Source: UBA7662 sp943369355
GTDB lineage: Bacteria > Bacteroidota > Bacteroidia > UBA7662
DNA: 64,000 nucleotides
Direction of reading: 5' to 3'
NCBI GenBank assembly: GCA_943369355.1
Contig: CALRMX020000004.1
Span: 317,958-381,957, forward strand
Positions 36,135 to 43,593 of this stretch are shown piece after piece. The notes under the pieces are model-generated. The model was given only the letters and a program-made list of their open reading frames with translations. It searched no databases and was not told the DNA's origin. The first letter of the stretch is position 1. The number at the start of each line of letters is the position of its first letter. The position numbers were made by a program, and so were the translations under genes.

Positions 36135-36949
36135 AACGTATCTTCTTTGCCCTTTTGCTGCTCAGCAGTAATATTCAGTTACATGCCCAACCCAATTGTG
36201 CCGCATTACTATTCTACGGCGATACCGCTGCCTATGAAGCTTGTCAGTACCTCGAAACTGCTCTAAATGGCCACTATCAATACGAGGAGGAGTTTCAACG
36301 CATCTGCGATTCGGCACTGAGCATTTGTGGTCATTTCGCTTATGCCTGGCGCGAAAAAAGCACACCCTATGTAAAATCGGGTAATTTCCATTTGTGGATG
36401 AAGTATATGAACGAAGCCGTTCGTTACGATACCCTTGAGATGTTGCCTGCGAGAGCCAGTTGCCGAGGGAAGTTTTTTGCCGATTATGCAGGCGCCATCG
36501 CCGATATCGAACTGTTTGAACGCAAATATCCGGGTAGTTTGGCCATGGCACACAACGGCACCTATAGTTTGCACATGGTGAAAGCTTTGAGTTACCGTGC
36601 CCTCGGCCAACGCAATCAAGCCATCAGCACCGCCGAAAGCTATTTACGGACCTATCCCAACAACATTGGCATGTACGACCGGCTCCATTTAGGAGTAATG
36701 TACTTTGAAGCTGGTCGGGTACCAGAAGCGAAAAAACAGCTCGAAACTCAGCTAAAAGAAAGTGCAATTGCAGAGGCAGCTTATGCGCTTGCGAAAATTG
36801 CGAAAGCAGAAAAAAACGACGATTTAGCCAAAAAATACATTCAGCAAGCACGAGAATTATTCAACGCCGACCAGCAACTGTTCGACCCTTATCATTATCT
36901 CGACGATCAGCTCTTTGAAGCTGAGCTGGTAGAAGCCGAGCGCTGGTAA
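36131..36949 (+). CDS. Exported TPR-repeat protein
   Basis: A 272-residue protein with signal peptide MKRIFFALLLLSSNIQLHA-Q and several tetratricopeptide-type helices: YMNEAVRYDTLEMLPARASC, FADYAGAIADIELFERKYPG, MVKALSYRALGQRNQAISTA, YFEAGRVPEAKKQLETQLK and AYALAKIAKAEKNDDLAKKY. TPR proteins act as binding scaffolds; no partner is known, but the overlapping upstream gene (ATGA) is the best candidate. It ends 11 bp before the convergent small membrane gene. Confidence 0.82.
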   Translation: MKRIFFALLLLSSNIQLHAQPNCAALLFYGDTAAYEACQYLETALNGHYQYEEEFQRICDSALSICGHFAYAWREKSTPYVKSGNFHLWMKYMNEAVRYDTLEMLPARASCRGKFFADYAGAIADIELFERKYPGSLAMAHNGTYSLHMVKALSYRALGQRNQAISTAESYLRTYPNNIGMYDRLHLGVMYFEAGRVPEAKKQLETQLKESAIAEAAYALAKIAKAEKNDDLAKKYIQQARELFNADQQLFDPYHYLDDQLFEAELVEAERW

Positions 36950-36959
36950 ATTGTTTCTT

Positions 36960-37445
36960 TTAATGCTCAGCGTGTTCGGCTTCTGAGTTTGCAGGCATCA
37001 CAAAATCTTTGCGTATTTCGGGGTGACGAATTTCACCTCCTGAATTACCTACACCTGCAGCCATAACCATGGCAACCAATGAAACGCCTAAAACAATATA
37101 GTTAAGCAGCTTTTGTTGCGCATGATTTTTCAGCTCGGCCCATAGGCCAATTGCCGACAAGAGCGCCAAACCACCAGCCATGAACAAAAAGATTTCCGCC
37201 TTTTCTTCGTGCTCGTGTATCAGGTCGTGCGATACCCCTTCAAGATGTTCCACGATTTCTTCGGCTTCTTCCCCAGTTTTGTTGGCCGGCAAGGCCGATA
37301 CTCCGGCAACGATGAGCCCCACTAACGCCACGCGACGAATGAGGGTTTGATTGAGTAGTATGCCGGCTAGAAGGACAAAAATGCCAAATAAAATGCCGAG
37401 TATGGGTAGATGATTGATGAGCAAGTGAAGATGTGCAGCGTTCAT
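36960..37445 (-). CDS. Small four-helix membrane protein with N-terminal HLH and C-terminal His residues
   Basis: A 161-residue protein with four hydrophobic segments (residues 10-30, 35-50, 85-105, 112-132). It begins MNAAHLHLLINHLPILG, a start shared by a DUF2231-like group in which the histidines may bind haem or metal. A charged loop (EEIVEHLEGVSHDLIHEHEE) adds more histidines between helices two and three, and the C-terminus is EAEHAEH. No named role. It stands alone on the minus strand. Confidence 0.65.
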   Translation of the reverse strand: MNAAHLHLLINHLPILGILFGIFVLLAGILLNQTLIRRVALVGLIVAGVSALPANKTGEEAEEIVEHLEGVSHDLIHEHEEKAEIFLFMAGGLALLSAIGLWAELKNHAQQKLLNYIVLGVSLVAMVMAAGVGNSGGEIRHPEIRKDFVMPANSEAEHAEH

Positions 37446-37499
37446 GATTAGTTTTCTACTAAGCTAACGAATTAAAGCTTCGGCTATATGATTAATTCA

Positions 37500-38456
37500 T
37501 CAACCTTTTTCTTGATTTAACCAAGGCAGCTTCAAAGCTAGGGTATTTCTTTTTTGCGCGGTCTCTGCAACGAAACGTCGGTGTGCTTCGGTATCAGGAA
37601 AACGTGGTCGATGGCGGCTGGCTAGCGTAAGCTCATACACATTTGCCGCTAGCTCGCGGGTAGCATCGTCCATACAGAGTTGGCTAAACTGCTCGAAGAC
37701 GTATTGCGTGGCCGCGTGGTTAGGATGTACTAGGTCGATATCGTACCATCGGTGGTCGCGAAGTACGTCAATCACCAATTCGTAAGCGGGGAAATAATGG
37801 CAATCGGCTACTTCTTCCACCAGTTGGTGCACCACTTCAATGAGTCGTGCCTTGCTCCGGTTATTGTCGATAACGCCATCGCGGTGGTGCCGAACGGGGC
37901 TCACGGTGAATAGCACTTTCAGATTCGGATTAAAGTTTCGTGCGGCTTGAATTGCCGCCTTCAATTCCTTAAGCATGCCCTCAACCGACAGAAGCTGTTT
38001 GGTAAAGTTAGCTGACGGGGCGCGGTGGTTGTTGGCCACTGGCTGGGCACTATCGACCAATTGGTAACGAAAAGCTGAACCCAAAGTAAGCACTAGCCAA
38101 GTGGCCGATTTCAAGCATTGATGACCTTGGTGAATGGCTGAGTTGATAGCCTCTACAGCTGCTTCTCGGTTGGTATGACTAAAATCACTATGATGCTCCC
38201 AGCTGTTCCACAGTTCGTTGGCATAAAAAAGCCTCTTCATTGGCCATGATTCGCCTTGAGCCAGCATTTGGAGGTGCCGTGCTACAGCCGTTGGGTCGAA
38301 AACGATACCGGTGGGGTTGGCCAAGGTTCTAAATCCCCTTTCAGCCAACGCCGCTCCAATATTGGCCGTAAAGCACGACCCTATCAGTAAAAGCCGATCG
38401 TGGTGACCCATCGGCGCGCTCGACCATTGGTAGCGGAGTTCTAATTGTGTTTTCAT
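37500..38456 (-). CDS. GSCFA-domain protein
   Basis: A 318-residue protein of the GSCFA family, related to SGNH/GDSL hydrolases. The name-giving motif appears as LLIGSCFTANIGAALAERGF with the serine nucleophile position, then NPTGIVFDPTAVARHLQML, WEHHSDFSHTNREAAVEAIN, TWLVLTLGSAFRYQL and TVSPVRHHRDG; the latter contributes the late histidine. HPNHAATQYVFEQF closes the domain. Likely an esterase or acyl hydrolase acting on an unknown substrate. Confidence 0.9.
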   Translation of the reverse strand: MKTQLELRYQWSSAPMGHHDRLLLIGSCFTANIGAALAERGFRTLANPTGIVFDPTAVARHLQMLAQGESWPMKRLFYANELWNSWEHHSDFSHTNREAAVEAINSAIHQGHQCLKSATWLVLTLGSAFRYQLVDSAQPVANNHRAPSANFTKQLLSVEGMLKELKAAIQAARNFNPNLKVLFTVSPVRHHRDGVIDNNRSKARLIEVVHQLVEEVADCHYFPAYELVIDVLRDHRWYDIDLVHPNHAATQYVFEQFSQLCMDDATRELAANVYELTLASRHRPRFPDTEAHRRFVAETAQKRNTLALKLPWLNQEKG

Positions 38457-38755
38457 GAGATAAACCTAAGACAGCCATTTCTTTTTGCCAACCAATCTTT
38501 GGAAGCAGCAATAGATGGATGCAAGATAAAGCCATTCTGGTGTGTTGGAGAATCAAGGTATGGCTTGCCTGGTCGGTCCAGGAATTCACAAGCGATGCAA
38601 AAAGCAGCTTCATATTAGCCACATCATGCTAGCATAGTACCCTTTTAGCACTTAATGGCAAAATCATCTTTAACTAAATAATTTAGGTAAACAAATAGTC
38701 GAAAAACTTACAGCAACACATGGAAAATTGCATTTTCAATCTATTTCAATCTATT
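38457..38755. other. Intergenic region, short tandem repeat only
   Basis: About 300 bp between the GSCFA gene and the barrel protein. Near its end, caatctattt is repeated twice (38737-38757), reaching the stop of the upstream gene. No gene or strong terminator is seen. Confidence 0.5.
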
Positions 38756-40078
38756 TCAATGGTTTAAAAGCCAATTGATTCCGAGCTGTAAAGAAAGTGC
38801 ACCTACTCTAAGTTCGTTTACACCTAAGGGTCGTAGGGGATGATAATAATTCAAAACTGCCTGCAATTCAATGTTTTGGTTCCACGCATAGGAAGTTCCC
38901 AAGCCAACATTAAGGTGGGAAAGGCTAATACCCTCTTTCCCTAATCGGGTTCGATTCACGAAATCCCTATCGGTATCCTCGAAATAATATTTGAACGATT
39001 CGCTCAGAACTACATTACCTAAAACTCCTCCTGCTACCTGAAAACGCCACATACGGTAGTCTAATAGGGTATATCGGAGCTGCATTGGCACCAACAAATG
39101 TGATGACATCACACCTATTTCATCTGGTTCTGTTGTCAAATTTGAATATCCTGGGAAAAGCAACTTTTGCGATTGTGAAACCAACGAAAGGTCGTCAATC
39201 TCATTTTTTTGTAAGCCATATTGTACCCCAGCTTCTAGTTGCCAATGGTGCCAATCTAGCTGAAAGGCTCCACCAACAAAAGCACCATAACGCGTGTCAA
39301 AATTGGCATAATCAAATGGAGACAGACCACTAAATCTCGGTCCAGCCGAAAAAAATACACTGGGTTGGTTTCGTTTGCTGTCGTCCATTTTTAGCAAATC
39401 CTCGTCGTGATAGGCTTGCTCCAAACTGTCGATCGTCATGGTTGAGTTTTCTGCCGCTGAACTTGGAACCAGACTCTGACTTTCTACTTTGGACGTAGTA
39501 CTGTCATTGGCCCCTTTGTGTTGGTTAGTCGTTAGAAAAGTTGTCAGCGTATCATCAGTGCTTGCTTCATGAGGCTTGTGCTGTAGTAGGTCAAGCGAAT
39601 TTTGCTGAACGGATGCGCTATTGGTTTGATTAGAATCCAAAGTAACATTGGAAGGCATCTCGGCTGAAGAAGTTGGGTACTTGGGGTAATTGTTGGGTAA
39701 ATTAATGATTTGGCCAATAGCGGCTATTTTATCAGAAGCCCCAGCTTGGGCCAAAGCTCTTTCGCGCACATACAATACTATCGTATCACGAATTAAAAGT
39801 GTGTCGCGTGTCACCACCGTGTGCTGCACCACTACTGTATCACGATTATCCGCAACTACGCTCAATTGTTGAACATTGCTTCCAAACCAAGACCATGCAA
39901 CACCAAAAAGAAGGCTGCTGAATAGGTAAGGCATCCACCACATCTTCCAAAATGCCCAGGTAGGTGCTGGAAAAGTATTGACATAACTTTTCCAATACGA
40001 CTTTTTATACGGCACCTCGTAGTTCTCGAGCTGCTGACGGATTTTGTCTTCGAAAGATTCCTTCCCCATCATGCCCAT
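38756..40078 (-). CDS. Inner-membrane-anchored protein with C-terminal outer-membrane-barrel domain (anti-sigma candidate)
   Basis: A 440-residue protein with odd topology. A cytoplasmic start (ESFEDKIRQQLENYEVPYKK) precedes one membrane helix (WMPYLFSSLLFGVAWSWFG, about 48-66), then a Ser/Thr/Asn-rich periplasmic linker of about 170 residues. The last 200 residues look like an outer-membrane beta-barrel (SVFFSAGPRFSGLSPFDYAN, WHHWQLEAGVQYGLQKNEID, SHLNVGLGTSYAWNQNIELQ). Its start overlaps the ECF sigma gene by 10 nt, so the cytoplasmic part probably holds the sigma factor and the barrel-like part senses the envelope. This is inferred from order and layout. Confidence 0.72.
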   Translation of the reverse strand: MGMMGKESFEDKIRQQLENYEVPYKKSYWKSYVNTFPAPTWAFWKMWWMPYLFSSLLFGVAWSWFGSNVQQLSVVADNRDTVVVQHTVVTRDTLLIRDTIVLYVRERALAQAGASDKIAAIGQIINLPNNYPKYPTSSAEMPSNVTLDSNQTNSASVQQNSLDLLQHKPHEASTDDTLTTFLTTNQHKGANDSTTSKVESQSLVPSSAAENSTMTIDSLEQAYHDEDLLKMDDSKRNQPSVFFSAGPRFSGLSPFDYANFDTRYGAFVGGAFQLDWHHWQLEAGVQYGLQKNEIDDLSLVSQSQKLLFPGYSNLTTEPDEIGVMSSHLLVPMQLRYTLLDYRMWRFQVAGGVLGNVVLSESFKYYFEDTDRDFVNRTRLGKEGISLSHLNVGLGTSYAWNQNIELQAVLNYYHPLRPLGVNELRVGALSLQLGINWLLNH

Positions 40079-40638
40079 TTTTTAGATGACCTATATTGCT
40101 CCAAAATCGACTGTTGGAGCTTCAGACGAGCTTTGTGATAATTTGACTTGGATGCCCCCTCGGTTATACCAAGCTGCGCTGCGATCTCTTTGTGCGAATA
40201 GCCGTCAATGGCAAAAAGTGAAAACACCAGTCGGTAGGCTGGACTCAACTGTTGAATCAAACGGATTAGCTCTTCTGCATGCAACCTGTCTAAGGTGTCG
40301 TTAATTTCTAATTCGAGCACATGTTCATCGTCTAGAAAGTCGGTTTCGGAGCTTATACGCTGCCGGAGATTGAAGTGATCGATGGCTGTATTCACCACTA
40401 TTCGACGCAACCATGTGGTGAATGCAAACGAGGGATCGTAGCTTTTTAGATAGTTAAACATCTTAAAAAAAGCCTCATTCACGATTTCCAAACTGTCGTC
40501 TCGGTCTGCGCCATAGCGCATAGCCACCGACATTGCATAAGGAAAGGCCATTTCGTATAGACGATTTTGTGCACGTCTACTGCCCGCAATGCATTTATGT
40601 ATGAGAGGAAGAAGGTCTTTACTTTCGTGCAGCTTCAT
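40069..40638 (-). CDS. ECF-type RNA polymerase sigma factor
   Basis: A 189-residue sigma-70-family ECF factor starting at the ATG at 40638 (MKLHESKDLLPLIHKCIAGS); a longer frame from 40671 adds an unlikely lysine-rich leader. Region 2 is DDSLEIVNEAFFKMFNYLKS with AFTTWLRRIVVNTAIDHFN. Region 4 is YRLVFSLFAIDGYSHKEIAA followed by QLGITEGASKSNYHKARLKL, the helix-turn-helix that reads the -35 element. It is coupled to the downstream membrane protein, which is its likely regulator. Confidence 0.93.
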   Translation of the reverse strand: MKLHESKDLLPLIHKCIAGSRRAQNRLYEMAFPYAMSVAMRYGADRDDSLEIVNEAFFKMFNYLKSYDPSFAFTTWLRRIVVNTAIDHFNLRQRISSETDFLDDEHVLELEINDTLDRLHAEELIRLIQQLSPAYRLVFSLFAIDGYSHKEIAAQLGITEGASKSNYHKARLKLQQSILEQYRSSKKWA

Positions 40639-40671
40639 GCTTGCGGCTTTACCTTTTGGGGGAAGGTCCAA

Positions 40672-41098
40672 CAGCCTATACCTTCAAAATCACGAAAGGT
40701 TTCCTCGTGTCAGAAATTTATTTTTTGGCACCTCTCCAAAACAGCAAAATATCACCCCTTAAATCTCAGCAGGAAAGGAGCGTACTGCTGAAAAAAGACA
40801 AGCTTGTTGAAGCGTGCACAGCATTTGTATTAACCGCTTTTATCCTGATAAAACTTATGGCCATTATATCCTTGGATTTAAGACCAAAAAGATCAACCCA
40901 ATTACATGGATTCATCTAGACCGTTCTTCTAAATCAACGCCCCTTTGCAACTCTAGCGAGTAGACCTGCGGCTAATTGTATTTCACTCGACTTTGAACCC
41001 ATGTCATTAACCAGCCTGAACGCCGTACAACTATTTTTTATTACCAAGGCAACCAACAACGATTAACCTCCGTATAGGCCAGCAATAATCCAAACACG
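40672..41098. other. Divergent intergenic region, no gene seen
   Basis: About 430 bp between the ECF sigma start (minus) and the PepSY-like lipoprotein (plus), presumably holding both promoters. Short frames here overlap the sigma gene and have no support. Confidence 0.5.
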
Positions 41099-41926
41099 AT
41101 GTTACGAAATTTAGTCTTTTCTCTTTTCATCACTTCGGCTTCGCTTCTAAGCTGCTCAAAAAGCGATAACCCTTTCCGTAATCGCGATGAATTCCGATAC
41201 CAGCCAATAGCCGTGTCTGAAGTACCCCAGCAAGTCCTTAGCCATGCAGTAGCTACTTTCCCCACCGCAACGTTGTTGAGCGTAGGTAAAAACATCCATC
41301 TGGGCTTTGAGCTAAATCTCAACAATAAGTGGGATATGTATTATAGTGCACAAGGTGAGTTTGTTTTTAAGAACAACGACGACGATTCTGATCAGGCCAT
41401 TCCTATTTCCAACCTTCCGCAAACAATCGTCGACTACATCAATGCGAATTTCCCTGGCCGAACAATCGTTTGGGCAGAAATCGACGACGACGAATATGAG
41501 GTATATCTCAGCGATGGTACCGAGGTGAATTTTGACCGCCGCGGTCGTTTTCTAGAAATTGACCGCGACCGCGATGCCATAAATCCAGCTAATTTGCCTC
41601 AGATCATCCTCAGCTACATCAGCACCAATTTTCCGAATAGCACCATCATCAAGGCTGAGTTAGACGATAACTTTTATGAGGTAGAGCTAAACAACGGCAT
41701 AGAACTTTATTTTGATGCACAAGGCAATTTCTTAGGATTGCAGGTTGATGACCGTACCGTTGACGTCGCTGAATTGCCCACAAACATCACCATGTACGTG
41801 GGCCAAAACTACCCGAACCTGAGCATCTTTTCGGCCGAAATCGACAATAATAGGTACGAGTTGGAATTGTCGAACGGCATTGAGTTGTATTTCGACCTGA
41901 AAGGAAATTTCCTTTACGCAGATTAA
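41099..41926 (+). CDS. Lipoprotein with four PepSY-like (BLIP-type) repeats
   Basis: A 275-residue lipoprotein: lipobox SASLLSC (C20), then four copies of a ~60-residue domain. Each copy runs L-P-x-x-I-x-x-Y-(I/V)-x-x-N-(F/Y)-P, an acidic E-I-D-x-x-x-Y-E-(V/L) strand and G-x-E-L-Y-F-D-x-x-G-x-F; examples are LPQTIVDYINANFPGRTIVW, DDDEYEVYLSDGTEVNFDRR and IDNNRYELELSNGIELYFDL. This is the PepSY-like/beta-lactamase-inhibitor-like fold common in Bacteroidota. It may bind an unknown protein or metal in the envelope. A small outer-membrane protein gene follows. Confidence 0.82.
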   Translation: MLRNLVFSLFITSASLLSCSKSDNPFRNRDEFRYQPIAVSEVPQQVLSHAVATFPTATLLSVGKNIHLGFELNLNNKWDMYYSAQGEFVFKNNDDDSDQAIPISNLPQTIVDYINANFPGRTIVWAEIDDDEYEVYLSDGTEVNFDRRGRFLEIDRDRDAINPANLPQIILSYISTNFPNSTIIKAELDDNFYEVELNNGIELYFDAQGNFLGLQVDDRTVDVAELPTNITMYVGQNYPNLSIFSAEIDNNRYELELSNGIELYFDLKGNFLYAD

Positions 41927-41992
41927 ACGTGTTACCGTACCCCACCAGCTTGAATGTAACCAAATTTTGATCTTTAAACTTTGAACCATAAT

Positions 41993-42634
41993 ATGCAACG
42001 TATCTTTTTTCTTTTATTCACTATCGCCACTTTGTCGGCGCAGGCACAATCAGAAACCCAAACTCTGCTCGGCAAGGGCAAATTAAACAGTTGGGGGGTC
42101 ATGATTAGTCCCTCCTTACAAGCAGCGAGCATTTACGGCGAAACAACACTATTCACTCAAATGAAGGCCGGAGTGGTGCTCAACGACAATTGGACCATCG
42201 GCGGTTTTGGTGGTGTGACCCCGTTAGAACTTTATCCTGTTGGCTTGCAGTCGCAATTTGCCATTCCCACTGACTTTCGGCTCTACACCAGCGGCGGATT
42301 TATTGAGTACCACTTGCAACCGACCAAACTGCTGCATTTTGCTTTCCCTTTGTCCGTGGGCGGCATCCTGAACGACATGGACGACCGCGATTGGGGAGGC
42401 GGATTTGACCTCGATGACGATGGTGAAGACTTCCGCATTTTTGTTGAGCCAGGGGTCAATCTCGAGCTCAATCTGCATAAATATGCCCGTCTATACGCCG
42501 GGATGAGCTATCGCTTTCATGGGGGCAGTATTTACTCCGAAGGTCTTGCCGTACCATTTACAGGCGACTATCTTCTGATTAATGCTGGATTGAAATTCGG
42601 CGTATTTAACTTCAAAGACATTAAAAAGAAATAG
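41993..42634 (+). CDS. Exported outer-membrane-type protein
   Basis: A 213-residue exported protein from the ATG at 41993 (MQRIFFLLFTIATLSAQA-Q). Alternating hydrophobic/polar strands (WGVMISPSLQAASIYGETTL, FRLYTSGGFIEYHLQP, LELNLHKYARLYAGMSYRFH) and the ending YLLINAGLKFGVFNF indicate a small beta-barrel. An acidic aspartate-rich loop (DMDDRDWGGGFDLDDDGEDF) stands out as a possible calcium-binding loop. It lies 66 bp after the PepSY-like lipoprotein. Confidence 0.75.
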   Translation: MQRIFFLLFTIATLSAQAQSETQTLLGKGKLNSWGVMISPSLQAASIYGETTLFTQMKAGVVLNDNWTIGGFGGVTPLELYPVGLQSQFAIPTDFRLYTSGGFIEYHLQPTKLLHFAFPLSVGGILNDMDDRDWGGGFDLDDDGEDFRIFVEPGVNLELNLHKYARLYAGMSYRFHGGSIYSEGLAVPFTGDYLLINAGLKFGVFNFKDIKKK

Positions 42635-42759
42635 TACAAAGAAGAGGTTGTTTACACGAATAAAAACCTGGGTGAGCGAGCCATTATTTTTGACATGACC
42701 CCAGTTCACTTTGAACTAAAATTTCATTGACTGGCACCTTATAAAACCCATTTGGAGAC

Positions 42760-42798
42760 CCTACAACTAAACCTCGCACCGCTATGCCGCGGTGCGGG
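42760..42798 (+). repeat. 39-bp direct repeat, copy A
   Basis: Starts cctacaactaaacctcgcac and runs to ggtgcggg; identical to 42876-42914. It holds the stem cgcaccgc / gcggtgcg. Confidence 0.85.
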
Positions 42799-42808
42799 TT
42801 TTTTATTT
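42774..42808 (+). terminator. Intrinsic terminator within repeat copy A
   Basis: An 8-bp GC stem (cgcaccgc / gcggtgcg, loop tatgcc) followed by ggttttttattt. It would end plus-strand transcripts from the outer-membrane protein gene upstream. Confidence 0.75.
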
Positions 42809-42875
42809 GCTTCCACTCGCTTGCGGCAACAGGCCGCAGACTCGGGATTAGCTTCGCTGATCCCAATGAGGGGAT

Positions 42876-42914
42876 CCTACAACTAAACCTCGCACCGCTA
42901 TGCCGCGGTGCGGG
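42876..42914 (+). repeat. 39-bp direct repeat, copy B, running into the 3' end of tRNA-Ser
   Basis: The second copy of the 39-bp repeat. Its last nine bases (42906-42914) make up the acceptor 3' strand and the outermost T-stem base of the minus-strand tRNA. Unlike copy A it has no T-run. Hairpins at 42822-42838 (tgcggc / gccgca) and 42844-42864 (gggattagc / gctgatccc) lie between the two copies. Confidence 0.8.
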
Positions 42915-42990
42915 AGGGATTCGAACCCCCGGTACCTTGCGGTACACTTGATTTCGAATCAAGCACATTCGACCACTCTGACACCTCTCC
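42906..42990 (-). tRNA. tRNA-Ser (anticodon CGA), acceptor stem imperfect
   Basis: 85 nt, minus strand, with a long class II variable arm (gtaccgcaaggtac). The 5' end is ggagaggtgtcagagtgg, the anticodon stem-loop is cttga-ttcgaaa-tcaag (anticodon CGA, reading UCG), and the T arm is gggggttcgaatccctc. The acceptor 5' strand GGAGAGG faces CCGCACC instead of the expected CCTCTCC, leaving two mismatches (positions 3-70 and 5-68). CCA is not encoded. The 3' strand coincides with the 39-bp repeat, which may have overwritten it. Whether it still functions is unclear. Confidence 0.85.
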
Positions 42991-43044
42991 AGGATCGGGG
43001 TGCAAATATATCAAGGAAGATTGGAATTCAATAAATGACGCTTA
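42972..43044. repeat. 73-bp direct repeat, tRNA-proximal copy
   Basis: Begins accactctgacacctctcca (tRNA 5' part on the minus strand) and ends aaatgacgctta. It encodes the last ten codons and stop of the GIY-YIG gene. Confidence 0.9.
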
Positions 43045-43268
43045 ATCCAAGCCCTGCCCCAACCAGACTTTAAATAAGTCTCCCTTTTACGAGCTAAAGT
43101 TCTATTTGGGAATTCTTCGTAGTGTAAAAGCGTCCATGGCCCTTTACCTTTCGTCCAACGATGCTTGCCTTTTTCTTGGTTATGTTCTTTAAAGCGCCGG
43201 TTTAAATCGGATGTTTCACCGATGTAAAGCTGCTTTTCAACATTCACGAGTATGTAAACAAAATGCAT
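43011..43268 (-). CDS. GIY-YIG nuclease-family protein
   Basis: An 85-residue single-domain nuclease of the small UvrC/YhbQ-like GIY-YIG type. I choose the ATG at 43268 (MHFVYILVNVEKQLYIGETS), the standard family start; the upstream in-frame ATG would add residues encoded in hairpin DNA. The motif appears as F-V-Y-I-L...L-Y-I-G, followed by DLNRRFKEHNQ (catalytic R and H) and ARKRETYLKSGWGRAWIKRH (metal-binding E and the K-x2-x-G-W end). All catalytic positions are present. The last ten residues (KRHLLNSNLP) are encoded by repeat sequence derived from the tRNA upstream region. Confidence 0.9.
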   Translation of the reverse strand: MHFVYILVNVEKQLYIGETSDLNRRFKEHNQEKGKHRWTKGKGPWTLLHYEEFPNRTLARKRETYLKSGWGRAWIKRHLLNSNLP

Positions 43269-43290
43269 ATACAATTCTTGAATACATTCG

Positions 43291-43348
43291 CCACGTGACG
43301 CAGCTGGCTGCGTACGTGGTCGCGTTTGCCGCAAAACGGCAGCACGCG
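43291..43348 (-). other. Two adjacent hairpins upstream of the GIY-YIG gene
   Basis: First hairpin, 43291-43319: ccacgt and acgcagc pair with gctgcgt and acgtgg around a 2-nt loop, with a one-base bulge. Second hairpin, 43321-43348: outer cgcg pairs with cgcg and inner gccg pairs with cggc around caaaa. They fill the space between the truncated tRNA fragment and the nuclease start, as the structured end of a mobile cassette or a 5' leader might. Confidence 0.6.
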
Positions 43349-43349
43349 A

Positions 43350-43422
43350 ACCACTCTGACACCTCTCCAGGATTGGGGTGCAAATATATCAAGGAAGATT
43401 GGAATTCAATAAATGACGCTTA
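43350..43422. repeat. 73-bp direct repeat, tRNA-distal copy with truncated tRNA-Ser
   Basis: Identical to 42972-43044 except one C/T change. The tRNA part stops after 19 nt (ggagaggtgtcagagtggt) and then diverges into the hairpins. Confidence 0.9.
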
Positions 43423-43593
43423 TTCACGAACTATACCTTTTGGCACTAAATCTAAAATCCCATTAAATTACTTTAATAATTCAGGAAAAAACGCATCCAA
43501 CAAGTTGTCAACCTAAAAATTTACTTGAAAGTTATGTAATATTGAGGCGCCGTGTTATCCACATGCGGCGTGTATAACCTCAACCGCTAAACT

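Larger units (their letters stand above)
42972..43422. mobile_element. GIY-YIG cassette flanked by 73-bp direct repeats at tRNA-Ser
   Basis: Two 73-bp direct repeats with one mismatch (42972-43044 and 43350-43422) flank about 305 bp that carry the GIY-YIG gene and two hairpins. Each repeat contains the first 19 nt of tRNA-Ser plus 54 bp of its upstream sequence. In the tRNA's reading direction the order is truncated tRNA copy, hairpins, endonuclease gene, complete tRNA. This is what is expected if a cassette inserted into the tRNA and the duplication rebuilt it. Confidence 0.75.

Noticed and set aside
40641..40919. Plus-strand 92-codon frame in the sigma-gene promoter region
   Set aside because: It overlaps the sigma gene in antisense and has no family or ribosome-binding support.
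42684..42968. Minus-strand frame over the tRNA and repeats
   Set aside because: It consists of tRNA, hairpins and repeats; translation there is accidental.
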